This document shows positions 35,232 to 43,953 of a DNA stretch of 64,000 nt, piece by piece. Under the pieces are notes generated by a model, which was not told the origin of the DNA, did not search any database, and worked only from the letters and a program-made list of their open reading frames with translations. This DNA comes from Paenibacillus rubinfantis. GTDB taxonomy: Bacteria; Bacillota; Bacilli; Paenibacillales; Paenibacillaceae. Where the stretch lies: NCBI RefSeq assembly GCF_001486505.1, contig NZ_LN909065.1:124001-188000 (forward strand), read 5' to 3'. Each line of letters opens with the position of its first letter. The first letter of the stretch is position 1. A program made the translations under genes and the position numbers.

Positions 35232-35921
35232 CTAACCCATGAAATCTTTTAATACCTTACGGATTTCTGCGGGGCTTAATCGATCGCGAGGCGGCACTTT
35301 TTTCGCTGAGGTATTGTCTTGATGGATCACGTTGACATAGTTGCGGGGTGCAAGCAGTTCATGCGGTAAATCAATGACGTTGCCGTGCGTCCCCCGCCCT
35401 GGAAGCTTCACGCGGTACCCGGACAGATACTCTGCCGTCTTGTATAGGTAAACGTAGAACTGCGGAGAGCGATGGAAGGTGGGAGCCATTTCACCGTGAA
35501 CGCTATCCCATAAATAGCCGTTCTGATTAATCAAAGCGATCGTTCCAGGCTTCGGCCGGTAATTATGGAGCTGCTGCACATAAGTTTTATGATACAGGTC
35601 ATCGGAATCCAAACGCGCAACATATAAATCAACGGCATTACCGGCAAAAGCTTTGATTTTCCCAATGCTGTCGCGGTTCGTCCCAAACCAGATATTGCTC
35701 GGAAGCGGCGGTTGTTTAGACAAAATATCCGCTACGATCGCTTCGGTTCCTTCGGCAATCTTCAATACCGCCAGAAAGTTCTGATTAGTTTGGGCTTTTA
35801 ATGATTTCAAGGTAAAGTTGCGAAAGATCGCGATCCGGTTCTCCAGCCACGGCCGTGTAAACCGCTCCGGGTTAAAACCAAACGTATTGAAATTGCTCTC
35901 AATCACCACTTTTTTGGACAT
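35232..35921 (-). CDS. Glycosyltransferase (putative rhamnosyltransferase-like, GT-A)
   Basis: A 229-residue protein. The N-terminus FNTFGFNPERFTRPWLENRIAIF, then FTLKSLKAQTNQNFLAVLKI and YVARLDSDDLYHKTYVQQL, show the arrangement of the rhamnosyl/glycosyl transferase group with a D-S-D-D metal motif. No signal or membrane helix is seen. GGAGGG precedes the ATG. It forms a unit with the methyltransferase, divergent from the GT-D gene, pointing to glycan decoration. Confidence 0.7.
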   Translation of the reverse strand: MSKKVVIESNFNTFGFNPERFTRPWLENRIAIFRNFTLKSLKAQTNQNFLAVLKIAEGTEAIVADILSKQPPLPSNIWFGTNRDSIGKIKAFAGNAVDLYVARLDSDDLYHKTYVQQLHNYRPKPGTIALINQNGYLWDSVHGEMAPTFHRSPQFYVYLYKTAEYLSGYRVKLPGRGTHGNVIDLPHELLAPRNYVNVIHQDNTSAKKVPPRDRLSPAEIRKVLKDFMG

Positions 35922-36121
35922 GCACTTCCCTCCTTGTCATATAGCCCCTGCTTGCTTTGACTTGCGCGAACGGAGCTACCGATCTTTCACTATATGCTAG
36001 ACAATAGGAGAAGGACAGGGACGCATTCCATAACGCACGATGAAAATAGTCAACCATACTGCCAACTTTACTCCGCGGTACAAGCACACAATTCAAAAAG
36101 TCATCGCGAACATAGACTGAA

Positions 36122-36865
36122 ATGATTAAGCATGCGAAAGGAATGAAACGTCCAATGCAACAAATCTACTTAGAGACTCGAGACTTGCTCAAGCAAATCG
36201 AAGACGCGGTCGAGAACCGAAAGCAATTCTCGTTGGTACGGATCGGCGATGGAGAGAACTTGGTGATGTCGCAGCACCACGTCTGGCCCATTTCCAAAGT
36301 GCTGCAGGAACGGTGGGCGATGAAAGCAAACCGCGGAGAAAAGGGCCTCACCCTTCCCAATTTACCGCTGCGCAACGCCGTAGTTTCTTCGGTAAAGAAG
36401 GCGACCGTCGTAGGGATTCTGCCCGCTGGAGACAACACGATCAATGCGCCGGATTATTTAAAAAGACCCTTGACGGATAAAGTATTTGCCCATTACCAAG
36501 TTAAACCGGCCGTGATTTGCCATGCCGGTGTGAACCGGGAGTTAGCCCGGATGAAGGAATTTTGGTCGCTGCTCTCCGGGCGGAGGATTCTCGTTATCAC
36601 ACGGGAAGCCGAAAAAATCAAGGAGCGGCTTGAAAAAGAACCGTATCTTCAAAACATCGTGTACGCCCTGCCCTTTGACCAATGGTCGGAGTACCGTAAA
36701 ACGATCAAATGGGTCATCGCTCATAAAAACCACTTTGACGTCGCCTTGATTTCGTGCGGGGTCAGCGCAGTGGTACTGGCCGAGCAAATTGCCTCACTGA
36801 CAGGTAAAGTGGCGCTCGATTTCGGCAAGGCGAACAATATCATCTTAAAAGGGCGCCCCAATTAA
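36122..36865 (+). CDS. GT-D fold glycosyltransferase
   Basis: A 247-residue cytosolic protein with FSLVRIGDGENLVM near residue 37, the metal/UDP-sugar motif of the GT-D (DUF1792-like) family, and a C-terminal ALISCGVSAVVLAEQI. The founding member adds glucose to O-linked glycans of streptococcal adhesins. Here it likely acts on a surface glycoprotein or wall glycan with the divergent methyltransferase and glycosyltransferase. The start is uncertain: the ATG at 36122 lacks a Shine-Dalgarno, while the ATG at 36155 has AAAGGA 12 bases upstream. Confidence 0.75.
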   Translation: MIKHAKGMKRPMQQIYLETRDLLKQIEDAVENRKQFSLVRIGDGENLVMSQHHVWPISKVLQERWAMKANRGEKGLTLPNLPLRNAVVSSVKKATVVGILPAGDNTINAPDYLKRPLTDKVFAHYQVKPAVICHAGVNRELARMKEFWSLLSGRRILVITREAEKIKERLEKEPYLQNIVYALPFDQWSEYRKTIKWVIAHKNHFDVALISCGVSAVVLAEQIASLTGKVALDFGKANNIILKGRPN

Positions 36866-36880
36866 ACTTAGGGCGCCCTT
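36849..36880. terminator. Terminator between GT-D gene and ABC-F gene
   Basis: AAGGGCGCCC/GGGCGCCCTT with a 12-base loop, directly at the 3' end of the GT-D gene. T-runs are poor on the plus side (GGTTTGG) and better on the minus side (TTTTAAG), so it may serve both genes. Confidence 0.6.
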
Positions 36881-36903
36881 GGTTTGGCTACGATGTAGCC
36901 GGT

Positions 36904-38433
36904 TTATGTTCCTATATGCAGCACGCGATCTACCCAATTTTGATAGAATGCACGCTCATGGGAAACCAGCAGCACGCTGCCGCGAAATTCGATTAATGCC
37001 TGACGCAGCGCCGCTTTGGCCTCCTGATCCAGGTGATGGGTGGGTTCGTCCAGGATCAGAAAATTGCAGGGCTTCAGCAGCAGCCGGCCTAATTTCACCT
37101 TCGATTGTTCCCCGCCGCTTAGCGTGCCAATCGCCCGGGCCGCCAACGTCTGATTTAACCCGCAGCGGGCTAAATGACGACGGATGTCCTTGCCGTTCAG
37201 GTCGGGACGAAGCTCGGCGATCACCTGAATCGGGGTCATCGCGGGTTCCTCCCAAACCAGCTCCTGCTCGAAATAACCAACCTGCACCCGGTCTGCAAAG
37301 CGATAATCGCCGGATAAGGCCGGAAGCTGCCGAACCAGCGTTTTCAATAAAGTCGACTTGCCGATACCGTTGAATCCGGAGATCACCAGCTTCTCACCGC
37401 CTGTCACCTGGAAATTGAGCGGCGGTAACAGCGGCTGACCATACCCGACTACGAGCCGGCGTGTTTCCAGCGCCACCCGCCCGGGCGGTGCCAGCTCCTG
37501 AAACCGGAACGCCGGAGGATGCGTCTGGATTGGCGGACCTAACCGTTCCATTCGTTCCAGCTGTTTACGTCGCCCTTGTGCGATTTTACTGTTCACGCCC
37601 GCGATGTTTTTGCGGATATAACTCTCGGTGGCTTCGATTTTCTTCTTCTGCGCTTCGTAACGACGTTCGTAATCCCTATGCAGATGGTCCTTTTGCCGCA
37701 AAAAGTCGTTATAGCTGCCCGGGTATTTCCGGATCAAACCAAATTCGATATCACAGATACAGGTCGTCACTTTCTGAAGGAATGTGGCATCATGCGAGAC
37801 AACGATCAATGCGCCGCGAAATGACGCTAACGCACCAGACAGCCATTCCACATGCTCTCGATCAAGGAAGTTGGTCGGCTCATCGAGCAGCAGCACATCG
37901 GGCTGTTCGAGCAGCAGCTTAGCCAGGATAACCCGGGCTCTTTGTCCCCCGCTTAACTCCGACATTGGACGCTCCATCCCCATCGCTTGAATCCCTAGGC
38001 CCGTAGAGGTCTGATCGATCCGGCTATCGATGCTGTAGAAATCACCGGCCTCCAGCTTCTCCTGGTATTGCGCCGCCAATTTTAATCGGCTCTCATCTCC
38101 CGTGAGCGCCACCTCCCGGTAGATCTCGGTCATTTTTCGTTCTAGTGCATACAGATCCTCATAAGCGGTTCTCATATAATTCCGGATCGATAGGTCTCCC
38201 GAGATCCGGGCATGTTGATCCAGGTGTCCCAACCGCAGACGCGGCTGCCACTTGATCCTCCCTTGGTCAGGAATCATTTCGCCGGTCAGCATACGGATAA
38301 GCGTACTTTTACCCGCCCCATTTTGCCCGACGAGTCCCATATGCTCCCCCGCGTGTAATTCCATCGAAGCCCCTCGGTACAATTCCTTATCCCCGAAACG
38401 GTGCGTCACGTCGCTCATTTCTAATAAACTCAT
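36904..38433 (-). CDS. ABC-F family ATPase (ribosome-protection type)
   Basis: A 509-residue soluble protein with two ABC domains and no membrane part. First domain: VGQNGAGKST, LSGGQRAR, LLLDEPTNFLD. Second: SGFNGIGKST, LSGGEQSK, LILDEPTHHLD. The linker of about 60 residues (ATESYIRKNIAG, QGRRKQLERMERL) is basic and would reach the ribosomal P/E site. The ATG at 38433 has AGAGGAG six bases upstream. It lies behind a leader with a small ORF and terminator hairpins, the layout of inducible antibiotic-resistance ABC-F genes such as vmlR or lsa-like genes. Housekeeping ABC-F function is the alternative. Confidence 0.88.
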   Translation of the reverse strand: MSLLEMSDVTHRFGDKELYRGASMELHAGEHMGLVGQNGAGKSTLIRMLTGEMIPDQGRIKWQPRLRLGHLDQHARISGDLSIRNYMRTAYEDLYALERKMTEIYREVALTGDESRLKLAAQYQEKLEAGDFYSIDSRIDQTSTGLGIQAMGMERPMSELSGGQRARVILAKLLLEQPDVLLLDEPTNFLDREHVEWLSGALASFRGALIVVSHDATFLQKVTTCICDIEFGLIRKYPGSYNDFLRQKDHLHRDYERRYEAQKKKIEATESYIRKNIAGVNSKIAQGRRKQLERMERLGPPIQTHPPAFRFQELAPPGRVALETRRLVVGYGQPLLPPLNFQVTGGEKLVISGFNGIGKSTLLKTLVRQLPALSGDYRFADRVQVGYFEQELVWEEPAMTPIQVIAELRPDLNGKDIRRHLARCGLNQTLAARAIGTLSGGEQSKVKLGRLLLKPCNFLILDEPTHHLDQEAKAALRQALIEFRGSVLLVSHERAFYQNWVDRVLHIGT

Positions 38434-38454
38434 GTCCAACTCCTCTTTTCTTCT

Positions 38455-38504
38455 GAAAAATAAAAAAGCAGAGAAACAAGCGCCTATCGGCGCCGGTCCT
38501 CTGC
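38455..38504 (-). terminator. Attenuator hairpin in the ABC-F leader
   Basis: On the minus strand GCAGAG...CTCTGC encloses GGCGCC-rich bases and is followed by TTTTTTATTTTT. It ends about 20 bases before the ABC-F start codon, so it would stop transcription in the leader unless it is prevented from folding. Confidence 0.75.
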
Positions 38505-38520
38505 TTGGGAAAACCCCGTT

Positions 38521-38565
38521 TAAAAACACAAAGGACCAAGGACAAAACATTGTCCTTGGCCCTTT
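38521..38565 (-). terminator. Second leader hairpin upstream of the attenuator
   Basis: A stem of about 14 bp, AAGG-CCAAGGACA with TGTCCTTGG-CCTT (one mismatch), followed by TGTGTTTTT on the minus strand. It lies between the leader peptide stop and the attenuator hairpin. Confidence 0.65.
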
Positions 38566-38658
38566 AATCCATGCATTTACCGGTTCAATGCCACACTCGA
38601 ATAAGCCTAGGGGTCCTATGCTTTCCGGGTCAAGCGATCAACCGATGAATGCAGGAAG

Positions 38659-38754
38659 CTAAGCTTCCCGATTAAGCTCCGCACAATGCTTCATCCTGAA
38701 CATGTGTACGGAGCGAAGTTCCCTAACGAGTTTTCCATTTTGAAGATAAATCAT
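38659..38754 (-). CDS. Leader peptide of the ABC-F gene (31 aa)
   Basis: A 31-codon frame with a good ribosome binding site (AGGAAGGTG, six bases before the ATG). The peptide begins MIYLQNGKLVRELRSVHMFR and ends MKHCAELNREA. Inside the frame GCTCCGTACA pairs with TGTGCGGAGC, and GAAGC-TTA-GCTTC covers the stop codon, so ribosome position would decide the leader RNA fold. The two downstream hairpins end in T-runs. This suggests that a drug-stalled ribosome allows readthrough into the ABC-F gene. Confidence 0.65.
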   Translation of the reverse strand: MIYLQNGKLVRELRSVHMFRMKHCAELNREA

Positions 38755-38843
38755 GGCTTGCACCTTCCTATTCCATAAATCCCCTCTATCTTAACATAAA
38801 GGGGCACGATTTTCACTTAAATCCTGGACCTGCTAAACCACGC

Positions 38844-40391
38844 TTACATAGTGGCCTCCGGAGCGCTTGCTATCGCCGGGTCGGTTACCCATATTTCCGG
38901 GGGATTGATTGCCTTGGCCGCAAGTGCTTCCTCAATGACCGCGCGATCGTCAAAAGGAATCCGCTGATCCTTCACGATCAAATGAGTCTCGTGACCTCTG
39001 CCAGCGACCACAATACAATCCCCGGGACGAGCTCGTTCAATAGCTAATGCGATCGCCTTCCGGCGGTCCGCAATTGCAACATAGCCCTCCTTAGGAATAG
39101 GGTTGTCCTTTACCCCGTTTAGCATCTCATTTAATATCGCATCCGGATCCTCTGACCGCGTATTATCCGAGGTAAAGATCGCCAAATCAGCGTACGACGC
39201 AGCCACATGGGCCATAATGGGCCGTTTCATCCGGTCCTTATCCCCTTCGCAGCCGCAGACGCAGTACAGCTTGCCTGGGGTTAGCGTTTTGGCCGTTTGC
39301 AGCACACTCTCCAAACCATCCGGATTATGGGCGTAGTCCAAAATCACGGTAAAATCCTGTCCGGCATAAATCGGCTCGAATCGTCCCGTCACCCCTCTAA
39401 ACGACTCCAGACTGTATTTCATGGACTGAAGCGGAAGGCCTTCCGACATCCCCACCGCAATCGCCGCCAGAACGTTGTAGACATTAAAGAAGCCCAACAG
39501 CTTTAGATCCAGATGGATCGGCCCCTGGAAGGTGTCCACTCGAAGAGAGGTTCCGTTCGGCTTCATTTGGATTTGGCTAGCGGAGATGTCAGCTTCCCGC
39601 TTCACGCCATACGTGATCACTTGAGCGGCAGTTTTACGGGCAAAACCGGCGGCAACGGGATCGTCCGCATTCAGGATGGCATACTTCGGCTCATCGCCGT
39701 AGGCGCTGCCAAGCTGCGAGAACAGCAGCGATTTCGTCTCGCTGTACCGTTCCATCGATTCATGATAATCCAAATGGTCATGGGTGACATTCGTCAACAC
39801 CGCCGTTCGGAACTGGCATCCCCTGACCCTGCCCATGTCAAGGGCATGCGACGAAACTTCAACAACGGCGTACTCCGCGCCATGTTCCAGCATGGTTCGA
39901 AAACTTTGCTGCAGCACAAGGGATTCAGGTGTGGTATTCACTGTTTGCTCGCGGTAGTTCCCAATACGCATGTACAGCGTACCAATGAGACCGGTTCGTT
40001 TTCCATTGCTATTGAATAAATGCTCAACTAAATGCGTAGTTGTCGTTTTTCCGTTTGTGCCTGTGATTCCGATCAGCTTCAGCCGGTTTGACGGCTGTCC
40101 ATAGAAGATATCCGCCAGCACAGCCAGCGCGCGACGAGTATCTGGGACCCGCACGATCGTGATGTGGGAAGGGATATTCGGCAGCTCCTTCTCCGTCATC
40201 AGGGCAATCGCGCCGGACCTGACGGCTTGGGCTGCATACCGGTGTCCGTCATGTAGAGTGCCCGGCAGGCAGACGAACAGACACCCCGGCATCACTTGCC
40301 GTGAATCGATTTCGATTCCGTTGATGTCCAGCTCGACATTGCCTTGCACCTGTTTGATCAACAGCGGATCCAACAGAAGGTTCAGCTTCAC
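38844..40391 (-). CDS. murE: MurE-type UDP-MurNAc-tripeptide ligase (solitary copy)
   Basis: A 515-residue Mur ligase. The N-terminal domain has GIEIDSRQVMPGCLFVCLPG, the ATP site GITGTNGKTTTT, then NTTPESL, EVSSHALDMGR and NVTHDHLDYH. The third-substrate motif reads DNTRSEDP where meso-diaminopimelate enzymes usually have DNPR; the Arg is kept but Pro is Thr. The GTG at 40391 has AGAAGGGG upstream and gives the usual KLNLLL start. It is not in a dcw cluster, so it is probably a second copy; the added amino acid may still be diaminopimelate. Confidence 0.88.
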   Translation of the reverse strand: MKLNLLLDPLLIKQVQGNVELDINGIEIDSRQVMPGCLFVCLPGTLHDGHRYAAQAVRSGAIALMTEKELPNIPSHITIVRVPDTRRALAVLADIFYGQPSNRLKLIGITGTNGKTTTTHLVEHLFNSNGKRTGLIGTLYMRIGNYREQTVNTTPESLVLQQSFRTMLEHGAEYAVVEVSSHALDMGRVRGCQFRTAVLTNVTHDHLDYHESMERYSETKSLLFSQLGSAYGDEPKYAILNADDPVAAGFARKTAAQVITYGVKREADISASQIQMKPNGTSLRVDTFQGPIHLDLKLLGFFNVYNVLAAIAVGMSEGLPLQSMKYSLESFRGVTGRFEPIYAGQDFTVILDYAHNPDGLESVLQTAKTLTPGKLYCVCGCEGDKDRMKRPIMAHVAASYADLAIFTSDNTRSEDPDAILNEMLNGVKDNPIPKEGYVAIADRRKAIALAIERARPGDCIVVAGRGHETHLIVKDQRIPFDDRAVIEEALAAKAINPPEIWVTDPAIASAPEATM

Positions 40392-40487
40392 ATATTCCCC
40401 TTCTTTCCAAGGCCTTGTATGCCTTTGTGGTTTCATGGTGCCCGCCGAAAATCCGGTTTATTCCCCATATATTGACTTCTGTCCAAA

Positions 40488-40521
40488 CGAAAAAGACAGA
40501 TCCCTTGAGATCTGCCTTTTT
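40488..40521. terminator. Terminator between MFS and murE genes
   Basis: A 10-bp stem, AAGACAGATC with GATCTGCCTT (one mismatch), flanked by A-runs and T-runs on both sides. It ends the MFS gene on the minus strand. Confidence 0.8.
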
Positions 40522-40526
40522 GTTGA

Positions 40527-41795
40527 TTAGACGGTGCCTTCCTGCACTGCCGGTTTACCGGCTTCCAACAACGCTTGATTCCGTCCGAGAAAGATCGAGA
40601 GGAACAAGATCAGGAGTCCGGTCGCAATCAGCAGCCATTCGATCGCGATCGCATCGGCCATCGGCCCGAAGATCAACATCCCGATCGGCATCATCGACGT
40701 GGAAATCATGCTGAACACGCCGAAAATTCTCCCCATATAGCCCTCATCGACTTTTTCCTGGATCATCGTCATCGTTGGCGTATTAAAGGCCGGCATGGCC
40801 ACCCCAAACAAGGCCATAAACGCCAGATAGATCCAAAAGACGGGGACGACGCCAAGTAAAAAAGTACAAGCCCCCATCAGCACGGTAGCCAGTGTCATGG
40901 TATGTACTTTATTCTTAAAACCGCCCCATGCAGCAATCAATCCCCCTCCCGCCATCATGCCGACGGAAAAGGCAATTTCGATTGCGGTAAGCCGCCAGAC
41001 CTCTTCGCCATAGCTGCGGGTGACCTGAAGCGGCGTTAAAAAAGCTGCTGGGGCCATCAGAATAAAAAAGACCGCCATGAAAGCAAAAAAGGATTTTAAA
41101 TACGCTTGTCGACGAATATAGGCCAGTCCCTCCTTAAGGTCGCCGAAATAACTGGACGACGGCTGGTCGGAGGCTCTTTGATGCGTCGGGATCCGAAAGT
41201 AAAGCAGCAGCGTTAATATCGCGATCGCCGCCGTGACCACATCGACAAAAAAGATCGTTTCGATTGTCGCCACGGTGAGCAGTGCAGCGCTGACGATGGG
41301 GGATACGAACATAATCACCGCTTGAATGCTTCCGTTGATCCCGTTCACCTTGGTTAATCGGTCGGCCGGTACGATCTGCGGCAGAATTGCCCCAACTGCC
41401 GGCGTTTGCACGCCCGAGCCAAGCGCCCGTATCGCAGCCATGACGAACAGCAGTGAAGCTTCCTTATAGCCCATCAGGAATAGGATCGCCAAGATTAGCG
41501 TAGCGAATGCGATCATGCCATCCGCCAGCATAATCAGCCATTTTCGGTTGTAGCGGTCCGCCCAGACGCCCGCCACCGGGGATAACAGGAATGTCGGGAT
41601 AAACCCGCAGATGATGTACAACGTCATCATAATTCCCGATTTCGTATTTAGCGTGATGTACCACATGATCGCGTATTGCACCAGCGAAGAGCCAAACAGC
41701 GAAATGGTCTGACTGCTCAGGAAAAGAATGATGTTTCTTCTCCACTGCTCCTTTGGCGCCGCTTGAATTGACCTGTCTGCGTTATTCACGGACAT
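40527..41795 (-). CDS. MFS efflux transporter (macrolide/DHA3 type)
   Basis: A 422-residue membrane protein with about 12 helices. It begins with NIILFLSSQTISLFGSSLVQYAI, the usual start of the macrolide-efflux/DHA3 MFS group, and motif A is GVWADRYNRKW. The C-terminal half includes MPAFNTPTMTMIQEKV. Export of a hydrophobic drug or metabolite is likely but unproven. The ATG at 41795 is very close to AGAGGGG; a GTG two codons later may be the real start. Confidence 0.88.
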   Translation of the reverse strand: MSVNNADRSIQAAPKEQWRRNIILFLSSQTISLFGSSLVQYAIMWYITLNTKSGIMMTLYIICGFIPTFLLSPVAGVWADRYNRKWLIMLADGMIAFATLILAILFLMGYKEASLLFVMAAIRALGSGVQTPAVGAILPQIVPADRLTKVNGINGSIQAVIMFVSPIVSAALLTVATIETIFFVDVVTAAIAILTLLLYFRIPTHQRASDQPSSSYFGDLKEGLAYIRRQAYLKSFFAFMAVFFILMAPAAFLTPLQVTRSYGEEVWRLTAIEIAFSVGMMAGGGLIAAWGGFKNKVHTMTLATVLMGACTFLLGVVPVFWIYLAFMALFGVAMPAFNTPTMTMIQEKVDEGYMGRIFGVFSMISTSMMPIGMLIFGPMADAIAIEWLLIATGLLILFLSIFLGRNQALLEAGKPAVQEGTV

Positions 41796-41876
41796 CCCCT
41801 CTCGATTTGGAAAAATTTAAATATAATTATACTGTAATCGAACCTAAACCACCAATACAATGGAAGGGATGATTAT

Positions 41877-41904
41877 AAACAAAGAACCCCGTTTCTCGGG
41901 GTTC
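41877..41904 (-). terminator. Terminator of the ABC importer operon
   Basis: GAACCCCG-AGAAA-CGGGGTTC followed by TTTGTTTA on the minus strand, about 12 bases after the last gene. Confidence 0.7.
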
Positions 41905-41916
41905 CTTCAAGCATGA

Positions 41917-42756
41917 TTAGATTTTGGCGCCCTCTTCTTTCGCCATGGAGCGAATATAAAACGCCCCCAGCACGGAACACAACAAGAACGAGAAAAAGGC
42001 CATCGCCGCCGCCTGCTCGCGCTCCTGAAAGACGCTGAACACCTGCTGCATCGAAACGCCCAGCATTTGCGGAGAGTTCGCACCCAGCAGGAACGGGGCC
42101 GTAAAGGAGCCGATAACGCCCATAAACACGAAGGTTAACGCAACAAGGAACGTCTTGTACGAGAGCGGAAAAATAAACCTCGCAAACAATCTCAGCTTCC
42201 CTGTGCCCACATCCTTGGCGCTTTCGATGACCGATGCAGGAATCCCGGCCAGCGCGGAGCTAAGCAGCATGGTCGTAAACGGAATATTAAACCAGAGATT
42301 TGCCAGGATGATCCCCTTCTCATCGAAGATGATCCGCGGCAGGTTGACGCCGATTTGCGCCAACAAACGCGCCAACCAGCCGTGGTTCCCGAGCAGATTG
42401 ATCAGCCCATATGTTGCGATGACCCCCGGAATGAACAACGGGATCATATAGGTTTTGCGAATCAGCTCGACGATGGGCCCCTGATTAAAGCGCATGTAGA
42501 TCGCCAGCGTGTAGCTGATCAGCAGCACCAAAGCGCAGGTAATCAGGGTGATCCGCAAAGTGAACAAGAGGTTCGCTCGCATCCCTTTATCTGCAAAAAG
42601 ATAATGGTATCGGCTCAAATCGTATCCCCCAACCTCGTTCGTGAGACTTAACAGCAAGGATTGGATGATAGGGATGATCACGACGACCAACAAAATGGCG
42701 AAGGAGGGGAGGACCATCGCCAACCCCGCCATCGCTTGTTTCCATTCCTTTCTCAT
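41917..42756 (-). CDS. ABC importer permease (PotB/polyamine-iron type), last gene of operon
   Basis: A 279-residue permease with about six helices; the EAA loop is SAKDVGTGKLRLFARFIFPLS. The architecture matches the PotB/AfuB/PhnV-like group that imports polyamines, ferric ions, sulfate or phosphonates. The ATG overlaps the binding-protein stop by 4 bases. It is the second of two permeases (the other is at 45023) and the last gene of the eight-gene operon. Confidence 0.88.
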   Translation of the reverse strand: MRKEWKQAMAGLAMVLPSFAILLVVVIIPIIQSLLLSLTNEVGGYDLSRYHYLFADKGMRANLLFTLRITLITCALVLLISYTLAIYMRFNQGPIVELIRKTYMIPLFIPGVIATYGLINLLGNHGWLARLLAQIGVNLPRIIFDEKGIILANLWFNIPFTTMLLSSALAGIPASVIESAKDVGTGKLRLFARFIFPLSYKTFLVALTFVFMGVIGSFTAPFLLGANSPQMLGVSMQQVFSVFQEREQAAAMAFFSFLLCSVLGAFYIRSMAKEEGAKI

Positions 42757-43937
42757 TGCGCAGCAACTTCGCTCTGCCAGCGTTTGTTGATCTCCGTGCC
42801 AAGATCCCCAATGTTGAAGGTCCGGAAGCCTTCAGCGACTCCGTTGAACTTATCCTGCGTGGCCTGCGGCATGTTAGACAATTCGATACCCGGGAACCCG
42901 TTCATTTTCTCGACGATCACGCCTTGGGCTTCAGGGGACAGGACGAAATCAAGGAACTGATAAATCGCTTCTTTTTTATCGGACTCCCCATTGACCATCA
43001 GATAAGTTGGACCGCCGTTAAAGCCAGGCGTGATTTGCTGCATTTTGACCGTATCGGGAAGCAGTCCTTCGTTCACTTGTTGCAGCACCATATCCGACCA
43101 TGCCGGGATCAGCGATACCTCGCCGTTCATCAGGAGATCCAGCGTGCCCTGATTCTTCTTGGGGTATATGCCGTCTCCGTAGACGTATTGCCCAAGCTCT
43201 TTTAGCGTTTGGAATCCGGTATCCCATTTGGTCATCACGGACGGATCGGAGTTGTGGATATCCTCCTCCGGAAGATCCTTGTAAAGCACCGTTTGAACAA
43301 AGGAACTGCCGGCACCGCCGGTGGACGGATCATTATAAGCAAATTGCCCCGGGTTTGCTTTAATCCAGGATAACAGCTCGTCCAGCGTTTTTGGCGGGTT
43401 CGAGATCTTCGTGCTGTCATAAGCCAGGACAACGGCGGAAGAACGGTATGGAATCGCATAGTTATCCACGTCTTTCATCGTATCGGGATTGACATTGGTT
43501 AGATTTGGGATCGCATTGGGGTCTAACTGCTGCCATACCCCGTCTTTCGTGCCTTGGGCCACAACGCCGATTCCATCTTCATACAGATCGATATCTCCCG
43601 AGCCTTTGCCGGCTTGCTTGGCGGCCAGAATTCGATCATAGGTCGGCTCCGCGCCGGTCCCAGACGGAATATACACCGGGTTCACATCCACTTGGCTGTT
43701 TTGTTTCTCGAACATCGGAATCAAGGTGTCCCATAAATCCTTGACGTTTTGCGAACCCGTAAAATAAAAGTTAAACTTCACCGGCGCGTTCGCCGTTGCC
43801 GGAGTTGTCGTGGATTCGCCTTGCGCACCTGAATTTGACGCCGCTCCATTGGTGCCAGTGCCCCCGCATCCGGCAAGCAAGGTCATTGACAATAACGCAG
43901 TAGACAACAGAGTTAACCATGGTTTCTTGGATCGCAT
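42753..43937 (-). CDS. Extracellular solute-binding lipoprotein (PotD/family 1 type)
   Basis: A 394-residue lipoprotein: signal LLSTALLSMTLLAGC, Thr/Gly/Asn-rich linker, then a two-lobe binding protein (KFNFYFTGSQNVKDLWDTLIPMFEKQN). NYAIPYRSSAVVLAYDSTKISN and LLSWIKANPGQFAYNDPSTGG are typical of the polyamine/iron/thiamine binding group that captures solutes with a phosphate, sulfate or amine. GGGAGGA precedes the ATG. It overlaps the next permease and sits between the ATPase and permease genes. Confidence 0.88.
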   Translation of the reverse strand: MRSKKPWLTLLSTALLSMTLLAGCGGTGTNGAASNSGAQGESTTTPATANAPVKFNFYFTGSQNVKDLWDTLIPMFEKQNSQVDVNPVYIPSGTGAEPTYDRILAAKQAGKGSGDIDLYEDGIGVVAQGTKDGVWQQLDPNAIPNLTNVNPDTMKDVDNYAIPYRSSAVVLAYDSTKISNPPKTLDELLSWIKANPGQFAYNDPSTGGAGSSFVQTVLYKDLPEEDIHNSDPSVMTKWDTGFQTLKELGQYVYGDGIYPKKNQGTLDLLMNGEVSLIPAWSDMVLQQVNEGLLPDTVKMQQITPGFNGGPTYLMVNGESDKKEAIYQFLDFVLSPEAQGVIVEKMNGFPGIELSNMPQATQDKFNGVAEGFRTFNIGDLGTEINKRWQSEVAAQ

Positions 43938-43953
43938 GTTCGTTTATCCTCCC

